DNA of 14,641 nt from Dehalococcoidia bacterium (lineage in GTDB: Bacteria; Chloroflexota; Dehalococcoidia; GIF9; UBA5629), in the NCBI GenBank assembly GCA_007280145.1, contig QYPU01000092.1, positions 1 through 14,641 of the forward strand, given 5' to 3'. How positions within the stretch are numbered: the first letter of the stretch is position 1; every line of letters starts with the position of its first letter. Below are positions 14,244 to 14,641 of this stretch, one piece after another. Under the pieces are notes generated by a model, which saw only the letters and a program-made list of their open reading frames with translations, was not told where the DNA came from and searched no databases. The position numbers and the translations under genes are program-made.

Positions 14244-14641
14244 GTGAACTGGGTTAACACAGCGATACTGGGTGCGGCTGTTATGGGGGTGGTGAACATA
14301 TTGGACAGCCACCTTCTCTCCAAACGAATGCCAGGATTGCGAGCATTCCTGCTGCCGGTGGGCATTATTCACTTGATTTACGGTTCCCTGTTATTTGCAC
14401 TGTTTCCCTTACCAGGGGGCATCGGTATGTGGCCGGTGGTGGTAGCGGTAGCCTCTGGGGTGCTCCGTACTGGTGCTGTCGTCATCATGCTTGATAGTCT
14501 CAGAAGAGAAGAGGTATCACAGGTTATCCCTGTAATCTACGCCTATCCTATTTTCGTTGCTATCATGGCCGTGCCATTACTGGGAGAGTCTCTGAATTAC
14601 CTGCAGTGGCTGGCGATAGTTATCGTAGTGGTAGGAGCGGT
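14244..14641 (+). CDS. EamA/DMT-superfamily transporter (5' part)
   Basis: The reading frame runs from GTG 14244 without a stop to the window end, giving at least 132 residues. The translation begins VNWVNTAILGAAVMGVVNIL and contains several hydrophobic helices (LPVGIIHLIYGSLLFALFPL, MWPVVVAVASGVL). It also has a stretch typical of EamA domains: EEVSQVIPVIYAYPIFVAI, then PLLGE, near residues 95-118, followed by another helix. EamA (DMT) proteins are 10-TM metabolite exporters or importers, so this is the first of two EamA repeats. An in-frame stop (TAA 14241-14243) lies immediately upstream, so GTG 14244 is the first possible start. AGAGGTG (14224-14230) is 13 nt away, slightly long. The substrate cannot be inferred. 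Truncated by the window, not by mutation. Confidence 0.8.
   Translation, partial: MNWVNTAILGAAVMGVVNILDSHLLSKRMPGLRAFLLPVGIIHLIYGSLLFALFPLPGGIGMWPVVVAVASGVLRTGAVVIMLDSLRREEVSQVIPVIYAYPIFVAIMAVPLLGESLNYLQWLAIVIVVVGA

Noticed and set aside
1..14641. CRISPR arrays, tRNA or rRNA genes
   Set aside because: No spaced direct repeats with unique spacers and no cloverleaf- or rRNA-like sequence were noticed by eye; a tRNA/rRNA scan would be needed to be certain.

Overview
The window reads as a chromosomal segment of an anaerobic bacterium, most likely a member of the Chloroflexota (Dehalococcoidia-like). This placement is inference. It rests on a tungsten-type aldehyde ferredoxin oxidoreductase, a TIGR03936/DUF2344 gene, dispersed CATTCTGAG...CGAAGAATCTC repeats and protein sequence style, with no rRNA or marker-gene comparison. 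Several promoters are near-consensus sigma-70 (TTGACA / TATNAT), and Shine-Dalgarno (SD) sites are classical AGGAGG types in the highly organised operon but weak elsewhere.

Layout. (1) 21-3159, minus strand: a glpK-glpD glycerol catabolic operon (glycerol kinase, then FAD glycerol-3-phosphate dehydrogenase). (2) 3160-3568: a divergent intergenic region with a decayed serine-recombinase fragment on the minus strand and a strong plus-strand promoter. (3) 3569-7066, plus: a three-gene operon of an SCP2-like lipid/sterol-carrier domain protein, an iron-type alcohol dehydrogenase and a tungsten aldehyde ferredoxin oxidoreductase, each with an excellent SD site. It ends at a bidirectional terminator shared with (4) a convergent MoaD/ThiS-like ubiquitin-fold protein (7122-7406, minus) that has its own near-consensus promoter. 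(5) 7407-8483: a mixed stretch with a 60-aa four-cysteine protein, a 90-aa unrecognised minus-strand protein and a striking 32-nt palindrome upstream of the next promoter. (6) 8484-13842, plus: a tightly packed housekeeping operon of CNNM/HlyC-type CBS membrane protein, TIGR03936 protein, M48 membrane metalloprotease, histidine phosphatase, TilS (tRNA-Ile lysidine synthetase) and a stand-alone Smr domain. Start codons here are unusual: the phosphatase appears to begin at ATT and TilS at TTG. (7) 13843-14243: a gene-free region with a composite dispersed repeat. (8) 14244-14641: the 5' part of an EamA/DMT-family transporter, cut by the window end.

How the genes fit together. GlpK and GlpD convert glycerol to dihydroxyacetone phosphate. 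The Fe-ADH and the AOR form a plausible alcohol-to-aldehyde-to-carboxylate relay delivering electrons to NAD(P) and ferredoxin. The SCP2 domain could bind a hydrophobic substrate, and the MoaD-like protein could supply sulfur for the tungstopterin cofactor. The SCP2-ADH-AOR(-MoaD) set is the best candidate for an under-described metabolic module here. The operon from CNNM to Smr is a mix of membrane homeostasis, RNA modification and nucleic-acid functions with no single obvious pathway.
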